Source of the DNA: Leucaena leucocephala | Lineage: Eukaryota > Streptophyta > Magnoliopsida > Fabales > Fabaceae | Direction: 5' to 3' | NCBI GenBank assembly: GCA_037074615.1 | Contig: CM073562.1 | Span: 5,379,001-5,443,000, forward strand | Length of the DNA: 64,000 nt | In this document: in pieces, positions 37,358 through 48,291 of the stretch | Position numbering within the stretch: the stretch's first letter is position 1 | Layout: each line of letters starts with the position of its first letter | Program-made: the position numbers and the translations under genes | Notes under the pieces: model-generated | What the model was told of the DNA's origin: nothing | The model's input: only the letters and a program-made list of their open reading frames with translations | The model's database searches: none

Positions 37358-37574
37358 ACCTAATTGACCTGTTTAAAACTCTTAATTCATTGGTTCAGAT
37401 TTTAATACCATATTCTTCTCTCCCATACTCCCTATAATTTATGCATAGTGGTTATAATATCCTCTCATACATGAAAAGGAATAAAGGGACCAAGAGAAGT
37501 TTCAATTATATTATAACACACACTAACAAGGTCTTATATCTAACACTAAAGCCTTCTCTTTCCACCTCTCACAT

Positions 37575-38294
37575 ATGGTACTACGACCTGTGGCCATGGC
37601 AGAAGAAGAGAAGAAGAAGAACAACAACAACAACAAGCAAAAGCATCATCAAGCTTCCAAGTTATTGCAATCATCAGATTTCTCATTCAAGCTAAGTTCA
37701 GAGGTAAAGGGTCTCCGATTTGGGGGCCAATTCATCACAAAATCCTTCACAATCCGAAGAGCAAGAAACCTAGAGCTTCTAAAACTCCTCTCTCTTCCAC
37801 CACCACCACCAACCAATAATAATAATAACAAGCCCAGAAACAAACTTCTTGTTTCTTTCTCTTCAACCATAGCCTTCATCCCCACAAACTTCACAATATT
37901 AGCTTACCATGCTTGGCATACTCTCACGCTTGGCCTCGGCACGAAGAAGTCGAAGGTGGTGTTGTTCGTGTTCGAGAGCGAAGAGATGAAGAAGAAAGTT
38001 GATGAGATTTGGCCATTAGAGATATCACTTGGGGAAGTGAACAATAAGCTGATAAGGGGTAGTCTTAAAGGGTTGGAGATGGCGAGGTTTAAGTTCAGAA
38101 AAGGGTGCGTGACTTTCTATGTTTATGCTGTTCGACAAGTGGGTGGATTAGGGTTTTCAAGTGTTGAAGATCTGAGAATTATTTTGCAGTCTGTTGTTTC
38201 TCTTAATGATTTCTTGGATCATACTGCTATGCATGCCATGCCTAAGCAGAGATATATCATGAGTTTCTCTCACCCTGTAGCCATGGCTCATTGA
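37575..38294 (+). CDS. plant protein of unknown function, intronless
   Basis: A 239-aa open frame. An in-frame ATG at 37596 (GCCATGGC) has the better context and would give 232 aa. The N-terminus is charged and Asn/Lys-rich (MAEEEKKKNNNNNKQKHHQ). A globular region begins at LLQSSDFSFKLSSEVKGLRF, followed by a poly-Pro/poly-Asn insert. The well-conserved-looking core is VSFSSTIAFIPTNFTILAYH, AWHTLTLGLGTKKSKVVLFV, FESEEMKKKVDEIWPLEI and MARFKFRKGCVTFYVYAVR, ending in ILQSVVSLNDFLDHTAMHAM. I believe I have seen this core in uncharacterised angiosperm proteins but cannot name a family or function. No signal peptide or clear membrane span. Codon use is balanced and there are no frame breaks, so it is very probably a real gene. 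It has no close neighbours. Confidence 0.85.
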   Translation: MVLRPVAMAEEEKKKNNNNNKQKHHQASKLLQSSDFSFKLSSEVKGLRFGGQFITKSFTIRRARNLELLKLLSLPPPPPTNNNNNKPRNKLLVSFSSTIAFIPTNFTILAYHAWHTLTLGLGTKKSKVVLFVFESEEMKKKVDEIWPLEISLGEVNNKLIRGSLKGLEMARFKFRKGCVTFYVYAVRQVGGLGFSSVEDLRIILQSVVSLNDFLDHTAMHAMPKQRYIMSFSHPVAMAH

Positions 38295-39224
38295 TTAATT
38301 AGGGCAAGTTATATTCATTTGTATTAATTAATCATCTTCATTACTCATAATGTAGGTTTGTGTTACCTAATTCTATAAATATGTCTGCGTGTCTTCTCTT
38401 AGAATATTCTTTTGCTTTGTTTATGGGTTAACTGTTCTTAATATTCTTACTGTTGTGGACATTTTGGAGGGCCGGTTTCATCATTTGGGAAGAATATGAA
38501 TCAACTTTATATATATAGTCTAAAGTAACAATAAGATATAAGCAAAAAAATGTTGATCCAGGAAGACTGTTTTTTTTTAATAGAATCTAAGTGATATATC
38601 ATGTCTGATAGTTAAAGATTAATCCTCTTGAAGTGTAGAAATTACTAAAATAAATTTTTTTTCTTCCAGTAAACATTTTATATGCACACAGTTTAGTTTG
38701 AACCTAGGACATTATATTTAAGAACCCAATAATTTATGCACTCAGTCGTCTACTGACTATATTAGGTTTTAATTGTCTTAGCAAGACATTTGAATGCTTT
38801 TTGAGCTATAAACCTACCCTATTTATGATAAGTCTTCAAGATCCAACTCATTCAAGTTTTTTTTTTGTCTATTTAAAAAAATTCAAAGAAAACCAAAACT
38901 AGAGTACCCTACGTACTGCAATTATCTAACTTCATTAACATTTTGCAACGTAAAGGAGGATCAAAGAATGACAAAAAAAAGAAGAATATAAACTGTGGAT
39001 CTAGATCTAAGTGCATATCTAACCCATCTTTTTAATGGCATCAGAGTGTGGAAGAGAGTGTGACAGGGTTGAAAAGTCTTGTAGTGGGTTCACTCATGTT
39101 TGCTAAATTTCTTCTTACTCACTTTCGCAAGTAATATCTTCCTTGTAAAAACAGAAAACGCAGCAAACTTCTAAACGGATCCATCACAAGGCTCTCTCTC
39201 TCAGCCATCCCCATCATACACTAA

Positions 39225-39705
39225 ACATTTATTTAGTATACGTTTGTCACTAAGATTTCAAAAGTCATTTTAGATAAAATCTTTAGTTTAATTTTTTTTA
39301 AACAAATAATCATATTTGTCCAGAAGTAATTTTGGCTAAAACTATAGTTTAAAACCATGGTTTTGAATAATTTATTGAAATTAACTTTTGAAATAGTAAA
39401 AAAACTTATGGACTATCCAATTATTATCTTACCCCTACTTTTTCTTGCACCCTCTCTTCTTTCTCTTCTCCATCCTATCTCCTTTCTCCTCTCTCTTCTC
39501 TATCCCCTCTTCTCTCTCATACATTTAATCAAATCATACCCTTTTTGGTAATTCAACAATATAAAAAATGATTCTACTACTAATTATCCAAATATCTCAA
39601 TTTTCAAAATATATTCTTCCCAAAATCTATTATTTTCAAAATCTAGTTTTCAAAATTTATTCTTTCTAGAATCTATCTCTAAAAGCTAATCTAAATATGC
39701 CCTTA
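39225..39705 (+). mobile_element. long MITE, copy B
   Basis: Aligns with copy C throughout: GTAATTTTGGCTAAAACTAT, CCATGGTTTTGAATAA, AACTTATGGACTATCCAATT, ACCCCTACTTT, a CT-rich centre (TCTCTTCTCC repeats), AATCAAATCATACCCTTTTT, ATTCTACTACTAATTATCC, and the right end AATCTAAATATGCCC. An open frame of 64 codons inside is low-complexity Leu/Ser/Pro and not a gene. Confidence 0.7.
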
Positions 39706-40756
39706 AATTTATAATTGATAAGCACATTCACGTAAGTCGTGATAAAATTTCTCTTTATACTTACCTGGTAAACAGTAAAATCACGATTGAAAAATTAGAC
39801 TGAGACCAAACAATATAGTTTAAAACTATATGGATCAAAATAAAAAATATATATAAAGACCAAATATTATACATGTTAACCCATATATATATATATATAT
39901 AGTACTATATTACCTGTGTATTTTTGAATATCCTTAAGTAATGTCTTCTATTTGAGTCTCATGAATAAAAAAACTCACATTGATAGAGTAATCTCTTGGG
40001 ACTAAACAATGTTCACCTTTACATTTGTCAATATACTTAATATTAGATAATTATTACCAAATAGTCAATGCGAATCTATAAAAAGCATGCAGGATTTTAG
40101 AGAGAAAAAACAGGTAATATATATTCTCTACACTCTCTCTCTCTCACTCACTCACTCACTCACCATAATAAAGACACATATTTTCAAATATTATATGTTA
40201 TCTGTCTAAGAGGACGTTGCGTAGCTTTCTGTGATGGTTAGGATTTTGAATGATGATTTAGCTTTGAAGCCATATAATATATGGAGGCTGGTAATTAATC
40301 ATACCCATCACCAACTTGATGCCCTTAATCACGTAATAATCAAAGTTGGTTGGCCAAAAAATCACATCAAATTGTTGAGCAACGTTTCTTGAAATAATCT
40401 TGTGGTCTTATTTATAAATCTCTTCCAGCGTAGTTCATATAAATTAAGAAAAATCTTAAACTTCATTAACATAGCCTTAAAATTTAATAATTTTATAACT
40501 TTATCTCTATTTAATATATATTATACCACGTGAGAATAAAATCAACACAATAATATATACTTATCATATGTTTCATTTCAATTTTTTTTAATTAATATAG
40601 CTTTTTTAACATGAATTTTATCACTAATTTGATAAATGTTCTCTGAGGATTGATTCATGAATCATGTTCCTTACTCCATGAGACCACATGATCCCCTGTA
40701 TATCTTTAGACATGTATAAAATCCACATTTAGGCTATATTGTTTACATTATATATA

Positions 40757-41042
40757 CTCTTTCTAGTCCTAAATATAAGAATCAATAGAAATATTATTTT
40801 AGTTTTAAATATAATAATTTAATTCACTTTATCTCCTAAATTTATAATTTTTTTAAAATATTCATATTGCTTGCCCATGTTAAGAGGATTTTTTTTATCA
40901 ATAGAATAGTTTCTCATGCAAATTATTAAAAGGTTACTTTTGGAAACTCATACACATTTTTATAAATAAATAACTTAAATAATTTTTTAATCTTTATAAA
41001 TTAATTTAGTTATCTAGCTCTAACATTTATAACTAGAAGGAG
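40757..41042. mobile_element. Stowaway-like MITE with TA target duplication
   Basis: The left end is TA|CTCTTTCTAGTCCTAAATA; the right end read inversely is TA|CTCCTTCTAGTTATAAATG. The 286-bp interior is AT-rich and non-coding. Confidence 0.8.
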
Positions 41043-41624
41043 TACTTATATACACATAATCTTAATTTCATTAATTTTCTTATTTATTTTAGTACTTTTA
41101 CTTGAAAAAGAATGGACCGCCAAATTTAATTTGGACAACCTAAGTCAAATTAAATTCTCTGCGAATTCTTATAATGGAATCCTAATTTCTCCGACACAAG
41201 AAAACATTTAAGGAATTAGAAATAATCAAGAAATTAATTCTATAAAAAATCAAAACTATATTGATGCTAATATGCGAAACAAAATTCTAAGAGGGATTTT
41301 AATTTTATAAGAGGCCTTAACAAAGGATAAAAAGAAGACAATAAAAAAATACGTGTAAAACAACAAAATAACAAAAAGGTCTAAAAGTCAAAGCAAAATG
41401 AATTTGCTAGAAATTGGGCCGAATCAGGTTTTCATTCCTGATAGGCCTGACGCTGGACTTTGACATATTTTTTTACGCATCCCAGAATTCAATTTGGGCT
41501 AAAAGTTGTATCTTTCGGTAATTTGAGTTCCTTATTTCTTGGGCTTTTATACATATAGTTTTGGTGATTCTTCTTCTTCAAGTATATATATCTTCCACAC
41601 ATTGTCCGCGAGTTCAACTGACAA

Positions 41625-41872
41625 ATAGATAATATATGTGATCATTTGAAGCGTATTCAATTCTTAGGGGATACCATTTTATTGTGATTATAGTCGAGGC
41701 ATTTGGGGAAGCATCATAGTTCCTAGGTGCCTAAGTTTATGCTTGAGGGTAATAGACTGCTCGCCCTACCCAACATTAATATCGCCTAGGAGGAAGGAAG
41801 ACTTCACAATGTCCTTAGATCATGGGTGAGCCTAACCTCCTTTCTAAAAATTCTTGTACCAAAAAAAAATAT
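41625..41872 (+). repeat. dispersed repeat related to 24100-24345
   Basis: The better preserved member of the pair: CATTTTATTGTGATTATAG, GGGGAAGCATCATAG, CTAAGTTTATGCTTGAGGG, CCCAACATTAATATCGCC and ATCATGGGTGAGCCTAACC. Non-coding. Confidence 0.6.
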
Positions 41873-42108
41873 AGATATCTTCCTATTAGAGACAATTCTA
41901 ATCGAGATATTATCGGGTACTAAATGTGAACACTTAACCTAAAAGGGAGTCAAACATTAGTTCTTATAGGTTTTAATGGTCCATCAAGTTTCATCAACAT
42001 CATTGACATTAATATATACTCACACATTAACGTTGAGAAATGTATCCATATTTAATGTATGATATTTTTTTGAGTATGATTGTCTCTAATAAGAGGATAT
42101 ATGTGTAC
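41870..42108. mobile_element. TIR element with TATTAGAGACAAT termini
   Basis: Left ATATCTTCCTATTAGAGACA and inverted right ATATCCTCTTATTAGAGACA match almost perfectly. About 240 bp, non-coding. A similar end occurs near 43936-43965, and a related segment occurs in every unit of the 57.6-59.4 kb array. Confidence 0.65.
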
Positions 42109-42805
42109 TAGTAAATATATAGTGGAATATATATAAATGAAGTCTTAGGACTTTATCCTCATGTAAGAGTAATATATAATTTGTTTTAGGTTTAAGTGAT
42201 CTCTTTCTTATAAATATTTATGCGCGATTCTATAAAAAAATGTATTTTTTATGTTATAAACAATAAGGAGAAGAATATATGAGGATTATTGAAATATGAG
42301 AATCTTTATTTGGTCCCTTAAAATGACTCAATTCTGATGAAGTCTTTAGGGATTATTGTGGAATTGAGCTATTTTTGTCAAATAATTTAATTGTCCTTAT
42401 GTAAAAAAAATAAAAATATTAAGACAGTAACAACAACCATTAAGGTGGTGGGGGATTGTTTTTTTACATGACAACAATTAGATCAATTCACAAAAATGAA
42501 ATTTATTTCAAAAGAGCCTCTAAAAATTTTATAAAAATTAAGCAATTGAAGGACCTTTTTAGGATTATCATATTTTGATAATTTTTGTATATTTTTCTCC
42601 CTAAATAACATAGCTTACCTCAGAATTAGCATATCACACGGAATAGGGAGGCACATGGGCAGGAACCCTTCTCAATGTTTAGCTGAAAGATAAATGCGTT
42701 ATATTTTATAGCCCTTTCCCATTAGTTATTTTCGGTTAGGCTACGTGAGTTTCTCTATTTAAGTAGTGACGCCTTGCCTATAATATCATATTTAAAAAAA
42801 AAACT

Positions 42806-42980
42806 AATTATGAGACATAGGGCAGTTGACATTTAGTTAAGTTTTTTAACTATTTAATTAGAGATTCGATCTTTAATAGTATATATAGAGTGAGTCTCTA
42901 TAGCCAACACTAAAATCTATTGAGAAGTTTATGAGACTAATTATTTTTAGCGATAAATACCTTATACTTATCTAAAGAAA
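42806..42980 (+). mobile_element. SINE-like element, family 2, copy a
   Basis: GGCAGTTGACATTTAGTTAA (A-box side), AGAGATTCGATCTTTAATAG (B-box-like), AGCCAACACTAAAATCTATT, and the end CCTTATACTTATCTAAAG. Aligns with 57261-57437. Confidence 0.55.
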
Positions 42981-44084
42981 TATACGAAAGAAAATCCAAT
43001 TAAGAAATGAAGAACAATATTTTGAACTTAAAATATATTCCATAATCCCAAAACCCCAACAGTGTTATCATAATTTCTGCAGGTAACGCTTATGATATTC
43101 CAAAAGAAGAAATATAAATAGTGGTAGGTGACATAATTGCTTAATCATGTTGTGGTCGCCATTTCCTTCTATTCTAACAAAAATGCTCTCTTTACTCGTC
43201 GTCTTCAACGACCTGCTGATTTCTGCTAATCCAAAACTTGGTTAGTAATCCTCCACTAATTTAATTATTCTGGCTCATTGATTTATTGATCATGACATCA
43301 ATCAAATATGTTTAAAATATAGCAGTAATTTTTGTTAGTTAATAAACTAATGGTGAATATATATGAATGGTGAGTGTCGAAAACTCTCACAAGTTCCTGA
43401 TCCACCTTGATCGTACTTCATCAAAAATTTAGATGTATGCTGTCATGTTTCATTTATGTGTAATCGTTGAGTTTTTAAAATTTTAAGCATGCATGGTTTC
43501 TTGTCTTTACTATTCAATCACAGCCATGATTACTAAGTCTGCAATTCAGCATCCGATGATCTTAATTCTATGGATTATTTATGCATAAAAAAATAAAAAA
43601 AGGAAGCAATATATCGCTGTTTCATTAGGAAAAATTATATATATTTTTAAATAAAATAAAATATATTCTCCTGGCATGGTCAAATGGATAGGATAAGATA
43701 TGTGCTTATGCCTGCCCTTGCCTGACAATTTTTTCACTTAGCTCAAACGATCGGCAAGCCACCTACATGAGCAACCCTAACATGGATTTTGGAGGGTAAA
43801 CACCCTTGCTTGACCCCTATGTTACAAATTTCTCTTAAAAGTTAACCATGAAGATTGCTTCTAAATTTAGCATAATAAGATAAATCAATATTTGAATTTT
43901 TACTAGAAAAAATATATGACAGTATCTTAAATATGATTGTGTCTAATAGAGAAGGATCCATATGCCTAGTAAAAAAATCTCTTAAAAGTTTTTTATTATC
44001 ATTCATGTAAAAATATAAAAATTAATTTTTGCCCTCCGCTGTAATGTAGCTTTACATTTTGGCCCCCATAAGATGAGTGTCTAG

Positions 44085-44590
44085 GTGTGTGTTTGGATCC
44101 TAGGTTAGAAAATCAATTTTGGGGCAAAATCTTGGTTTGAGAAATTTCACACAAATAACAATTTGTGTCCAGAATTAATTTTGGCTAAAACCATGGTTTT
44201 GAATAAGGTACTGAAAATAACTTTTGGAACAGTAAAAGAGCTTATGGACTATCCAATTACTATTTTACCCCTACTTTCTCTTATACTCTCTCTCCTCTCT
44301 CCTCTCTCTCCTCTCTCTTCTCTCTCCTCTCTCTTCTTCATCTTTCATCTTTCCTCTCTCTTCTCTACACTCTCTCATCTTTCTTTTTTTTCTCTACCCT
44401 CTCTTCTATTTATTCTCTACCTCCTCTCCTCTCTCATACTTTAATCAAATCATACACTTTTTTGGTAATTTATCAATATAAAAAGTAATTCTACTACTAA
44501 TCATCTAAATATCTCTATTCCCAAAATCTATTATTTTCAAAATCTATTCTTCCCAGAATCTATTTTCCAAAAACTAATACAAATAGGTCC
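44085..44590 (+). mobile_element. long MITE, copy C
   Basis: Full-length relative of copy B, from GTGTGTTTGGATCCTAGG to AATACAAATAGGTCCTAG. The centre is an expanded CTCTCTCC-type pyrimidine tract; the open frame across it is low-complexity and not a gene. The ends are imperfect inverted repeats. Confidence 0.7.
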
Positions 44591-45912
44591 TAGAATCTAG
44601 ATTCATCCCGCCACGTCTAGTGATAACAAAAGTAAAATTAAAAATTTGAAAAAACTCAGTCTAAGGATGAATCGAATTTAAATATAATGTGATTTTAATT
44701 ACAGTAAAAGACAAATAAATTTTCCATAAATGTTGAGGTTAAAGAGATTAAATAATACACAGCGTAATCCTTTTATGTCCCTTTGATGCGTCACTGTATG
44801 GAGTGAGTTAGTTACAAGATTTCTGATGGGCATGAGCCACTTAGATATTGACATACTAATTTCAGCTTTAGTCATTAATATAATTATAATAGTTGTAATG
44901 TTTTCAATCCATTTCATCTATTTTTTGTATCTAAACTTTATAATCAAATTTAATAATTATTTGTTTATGTCACCATATGACTTTGAATGAATTAGATATA
45001 TCCATAGTCAAGTTTAATAAACATCATTAAACTCAATATACTTATTAACTCTGAATTAAAAAATTTGATAATTTTTTTTATTTTTATTTAATATACATTA
45101 TACTCACATGAGAATAAAGTCAAAATAATAATAAATAAAAAATAAAATTATATATTTTTTATTCTATTTATAAATAGAAAAATAATATTTTTTTATCTTA
45201 ATGATTTGACTTCTAAATATTATCAAAAAATTCTCTCTCTCTCGCTTGGCTATAGATATAATCAAAAGAGTAACACATAAATCCCACATCTAGTAATAAC
45301 AAAAATAAAATTAAAAATTTGTAAAACAAAACTATAAATTTAAAGCTAGATCCAACTTAAATATAATATATTGATCACAATAAAATATAATAAACAGGAT
45401 AATCCTTAATGTCATTTTGATGTCACATTATACAGAGTGAGTTAGCTAGGTATGAGGCACTTTGATATATTGTTCTATTGATTTCAAATTTATTTACTAA
45501 ATTATTTGTAATTTTTCCAATCCATTTCATGTTCTTTTTTATCCAAAATTCATGATCAAATTTAATAAATTATTTTTTATGCCAAATATAAATATGATGA
45601 CTTAAATGCATCGACAATCAAGAATTTAACAAAAAAGTGCAAATCTACAAACTGGTAGATATAATAAATTTATAAAAAAAGTATATTATATATGTTTCCA
45701 CGAATGAATAAACAACATCAGAAAAGAGATAACTTTGACTCATTAATCTTTGCTGCTTGAGAATTTGAGATAACTATTCAAAATTAGCTTGGCCGTATTG
45801 AAAGACATTTCCTTAAAAACAGATTCTTCAGCAAAACTTGCCTTTTAATTCTCAAGTTCTGTTGTTTTTTATTAACTCTAGATGTAAGCTTTCTCCTTCT
45901 TATTTTATTCCT

Positions 45913-45917
<5 letters not shown>

Positions 45918-45961
<44 letters not shown>
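45918..45961. repeat. (TA)n microsatellite
   Basis: About 22 TA units, 90 bp upstream of the ENTH gene start. Confidence 0.95.
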
Positions 45962-45964
<3 letters not shown>

Positions 45965-46050
45965 TTTGCTAATATAATGGATTAGGTGAATCTCTCACCT
46001 AGGTAGATAATTCTTATTAAAGATTCGTCATTTTCCTCCTCAAACCTAAT

Positions 46051-47931
46051 ATGCCAATAACTCTCTCAAAGAACTCTTCAAACATTATGGATTCTCCTCT
46101 CCTCCATGAAATCAAGAAGCAAACTTCTTTCTTCTTCAAGGACAAGATCAAAACTGCGAGGTTAATATTGACAGATGTTACCCCAGTTGAACTGTGAGTT
46201 TTCATCTCTTTCATTTGCAGACGAACCAAAACTCATCTTATGATACTGTAATGAGTTAATAGGTTTTTTTTTTGTATTGATCGATTGTTTGTTTCAAGAT
46301 GTTGAAACTAGTTAATGGAAGTTGATCATTTTCTTTATTTGATACTTGAGAGTTCAGAATGACAGAAGAAGCTACCAGTGAAAATCCATGGCCTCCAGAG
46401 ACTCGTACGTTGGGAGTAATATCTCGAGCAGCCTTCGAAGTTGATGATTATGAGAGAATTGTGGAGATTTTGCATAAGAGGTTTGTACTTTTCTTTAACA
46501 AAAAAAAAAAAAAAATCACATACCTTTGTTTTTCTTTTTTGTTTTTAGTATGAGTATCTAGGTATTCGGGTATTGAGTTGAATTTGAAATTTCTCAGTCT
46601 TGAATATAAGAGTAGTTTTCTCAATATGATTATCTTTCATCTATATCATTTGAGTCTATGATGTTACTTAAAATTTGTCTAGTCTTAACAACTCAACCCA
46701 ACTATATGTTTAAATGGTTACTCCCTCTACTGGTTAAGGTATGAGATAGATAACTAATTTATAGATATTAAAAAAATTAATAAATTAATATTTGTAACAA
46801 AATGTTTGCTAGTTTCTCTAAATTGTCTTTTGAAATCATTTATATTTAATCTGACTCTTCATATGAACTTCTTAATATATGTACTTAATAGTGATAATTT
46901 AAGAAAAATATTATAAATTTAGGAGATATACTAAATTAAGGTATTATAGTTAGGATCAAAATAAACCTTTTAATTAACTCGTACAATTAGAAATGGAAGG
47001 AATGTCATGTTAAAACCTTTTAACTTACTCGTACATTGATAATTAATACTGTATGATATTACATTTCCATTAACAAGAAGGGTGATAATTGTAACTTGTA
47101 AGAGGTGTTTGCAAATGACTTAGAGCTGCTAAAGTAAATGCAATTTTTTTAATCTTTAATATCCGTTTATCTAGACTTGATTAAGCTTGTTCTCAATATC
47201 TGAAGAACTATGTTCTTAAAGTTTGATATGATGCTATGGGAAAACAGGTTGCAGAAATTTGATAAAAGTAAATGGAGAGCCTCATACAAGGCCCTGATTC
47301 TTCTGGAACATCTTCTAACCCATGGACCTCTAAGAGTATCTGAGGAGTTTCAAAGTGATGAAGACATTATCAAAGAGATTGGACAATTTCAGTACATTGA
47401 TGAGAGAGGGTATAGAAAGTTTTAATAATTGTCAAATGATGTCACTGTCTCACTAGTCACTAAGATCATATCACAATTTTTACTGCAATGAATTTAAGTT
47501 AATGTTTTTCATTTCACAGGTTCAATTGGGGCATGAGAGTTAGAAAATTAACAGAAAGATTAGCAAAACTCCTGGAAAACAACGAGTTCCTAAGAGAAGA
47601 AAGAACAAGAGCTCGACAACTTTCTCAAGGGATCGAAGGCTTCGGAAGCTTCAGCAATCGAAGTTGTGCAATAAATGGGGGCTTCAGTGCCTTCCCTTCT
47701 AAGAAATATGAAGAATCCAATTCTTGTTATGGTTTTCATGAAAGTGAGGGGCAAGGTTTCTTGAACTTAGACATAAAGTTTAGTACTGAAGATGGAAACA
47801 GAGAAAAGCAACAAGTTCACAAGAAACTCCTAAAGCCAGAAAACAAGACAAATTTGGAAGAAGACTTCAAGATTGATCATCCCTTTGCTGAAAAAGAGAG
47901 TTTCTCTCAAGCATCATTGCTTTCTGTGTAA
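46051..47931 (+). CDS. ENTH-domain (epsin-like) protein
   Basis: Exons 46051-46193, 46358-46480, 47248-47409 and 47520-47931 give 279 aa; all introns are GT-AG and keep frame. A second ATG at 46087 (MDSPLLHEI) is an alternative start. The ENTH fold spans about residues 13-165: LLHEIKKQTSFFFKDKIKTA, LILTDVTPVELMTEEATS, NPWPPETRTLGVISRAAFEV, KWRASYKALILLEHLLTHGP, and IGQFQYIDERGFNWGMRV. The C-terminal 115 residues are polar, with no visible ubiquitin-interacting motif or NPF repeats. ENTH domains bind phosphoinositides and act in clathrin-coated vesicle formation at the plasma membrane or trans-Golgi/endosome. The short tail matches the small plant ENTH/VHS-type members rather than the long EPSIN1-3 group. 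It is tail-to-tail with actin, 360 bp between stop codons. Confidence 0.92.
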
Positions 47932-48291
47932 TATACCATAAATTCAGGCATGTAAATACTTATGGTGTATGACTTGTGCTCTAGATTTCTCTTGTTGTCC
48001 TGTTCCAGAATAATTTGGCCACAGATTGCATTTGGATCAATGAGACTGAAGAATAAGTGAAATTTCAATAGCATATAATGTTGAATAAAAACAGTCAAAA
48101 AAGAAAAAAAAAAGGAAAAACAAAAACTCCTCGACATCTTAAAGTCGTCATTCTAACATGATAACAGCATGAAATCACAAAAAAAAAAAAACAAAGAAAA
48201 AACACTAGAATGAAAGAGCTGCAAGATGCACTTCTTCCCGAGGAATGTGTCACAATAGTCTCTTCCTTCAATAACCCTATTCTGAAACATT

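Larger units (their letters stand above)
32832..37574. other. intergenic, repeats only
   Basis: Begins with the glucanase 3' UTR. Holds an inverted SINE-like copy (33414-33595), a second possible SINE at about 33597-33765 (TTGTTGGTTTGAGCCCTTGAG as B-box-like), a small TIR element (35247-35402) and long (TA)n tracts (36035-36086, 37316-37352). No coding exon recognised. Confidence 0.5.
38295..46050. other. 7.7-kb intergenic stretch, transposon relics
   Basis: No convincing gene. Contains long-MITE copies B and C, a Stowaway-like MITE, a dispersed repeat, a TIR element, a SINE-like copy of family 2 and a (TA)n tract at 45918-45961. A 94-bp open start at 43147-43240 followed by a GT is noted among the findings. 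Confidence 0.5.

Noticed and set aside
44163..44444. 93-aa Leu/Ser/Pro-rich open frame
   Set aside because: Low-complexity translation of the CT-rich core of MITE copy C; the equivalent frame at 39357-39551 in copy B behaves the same.
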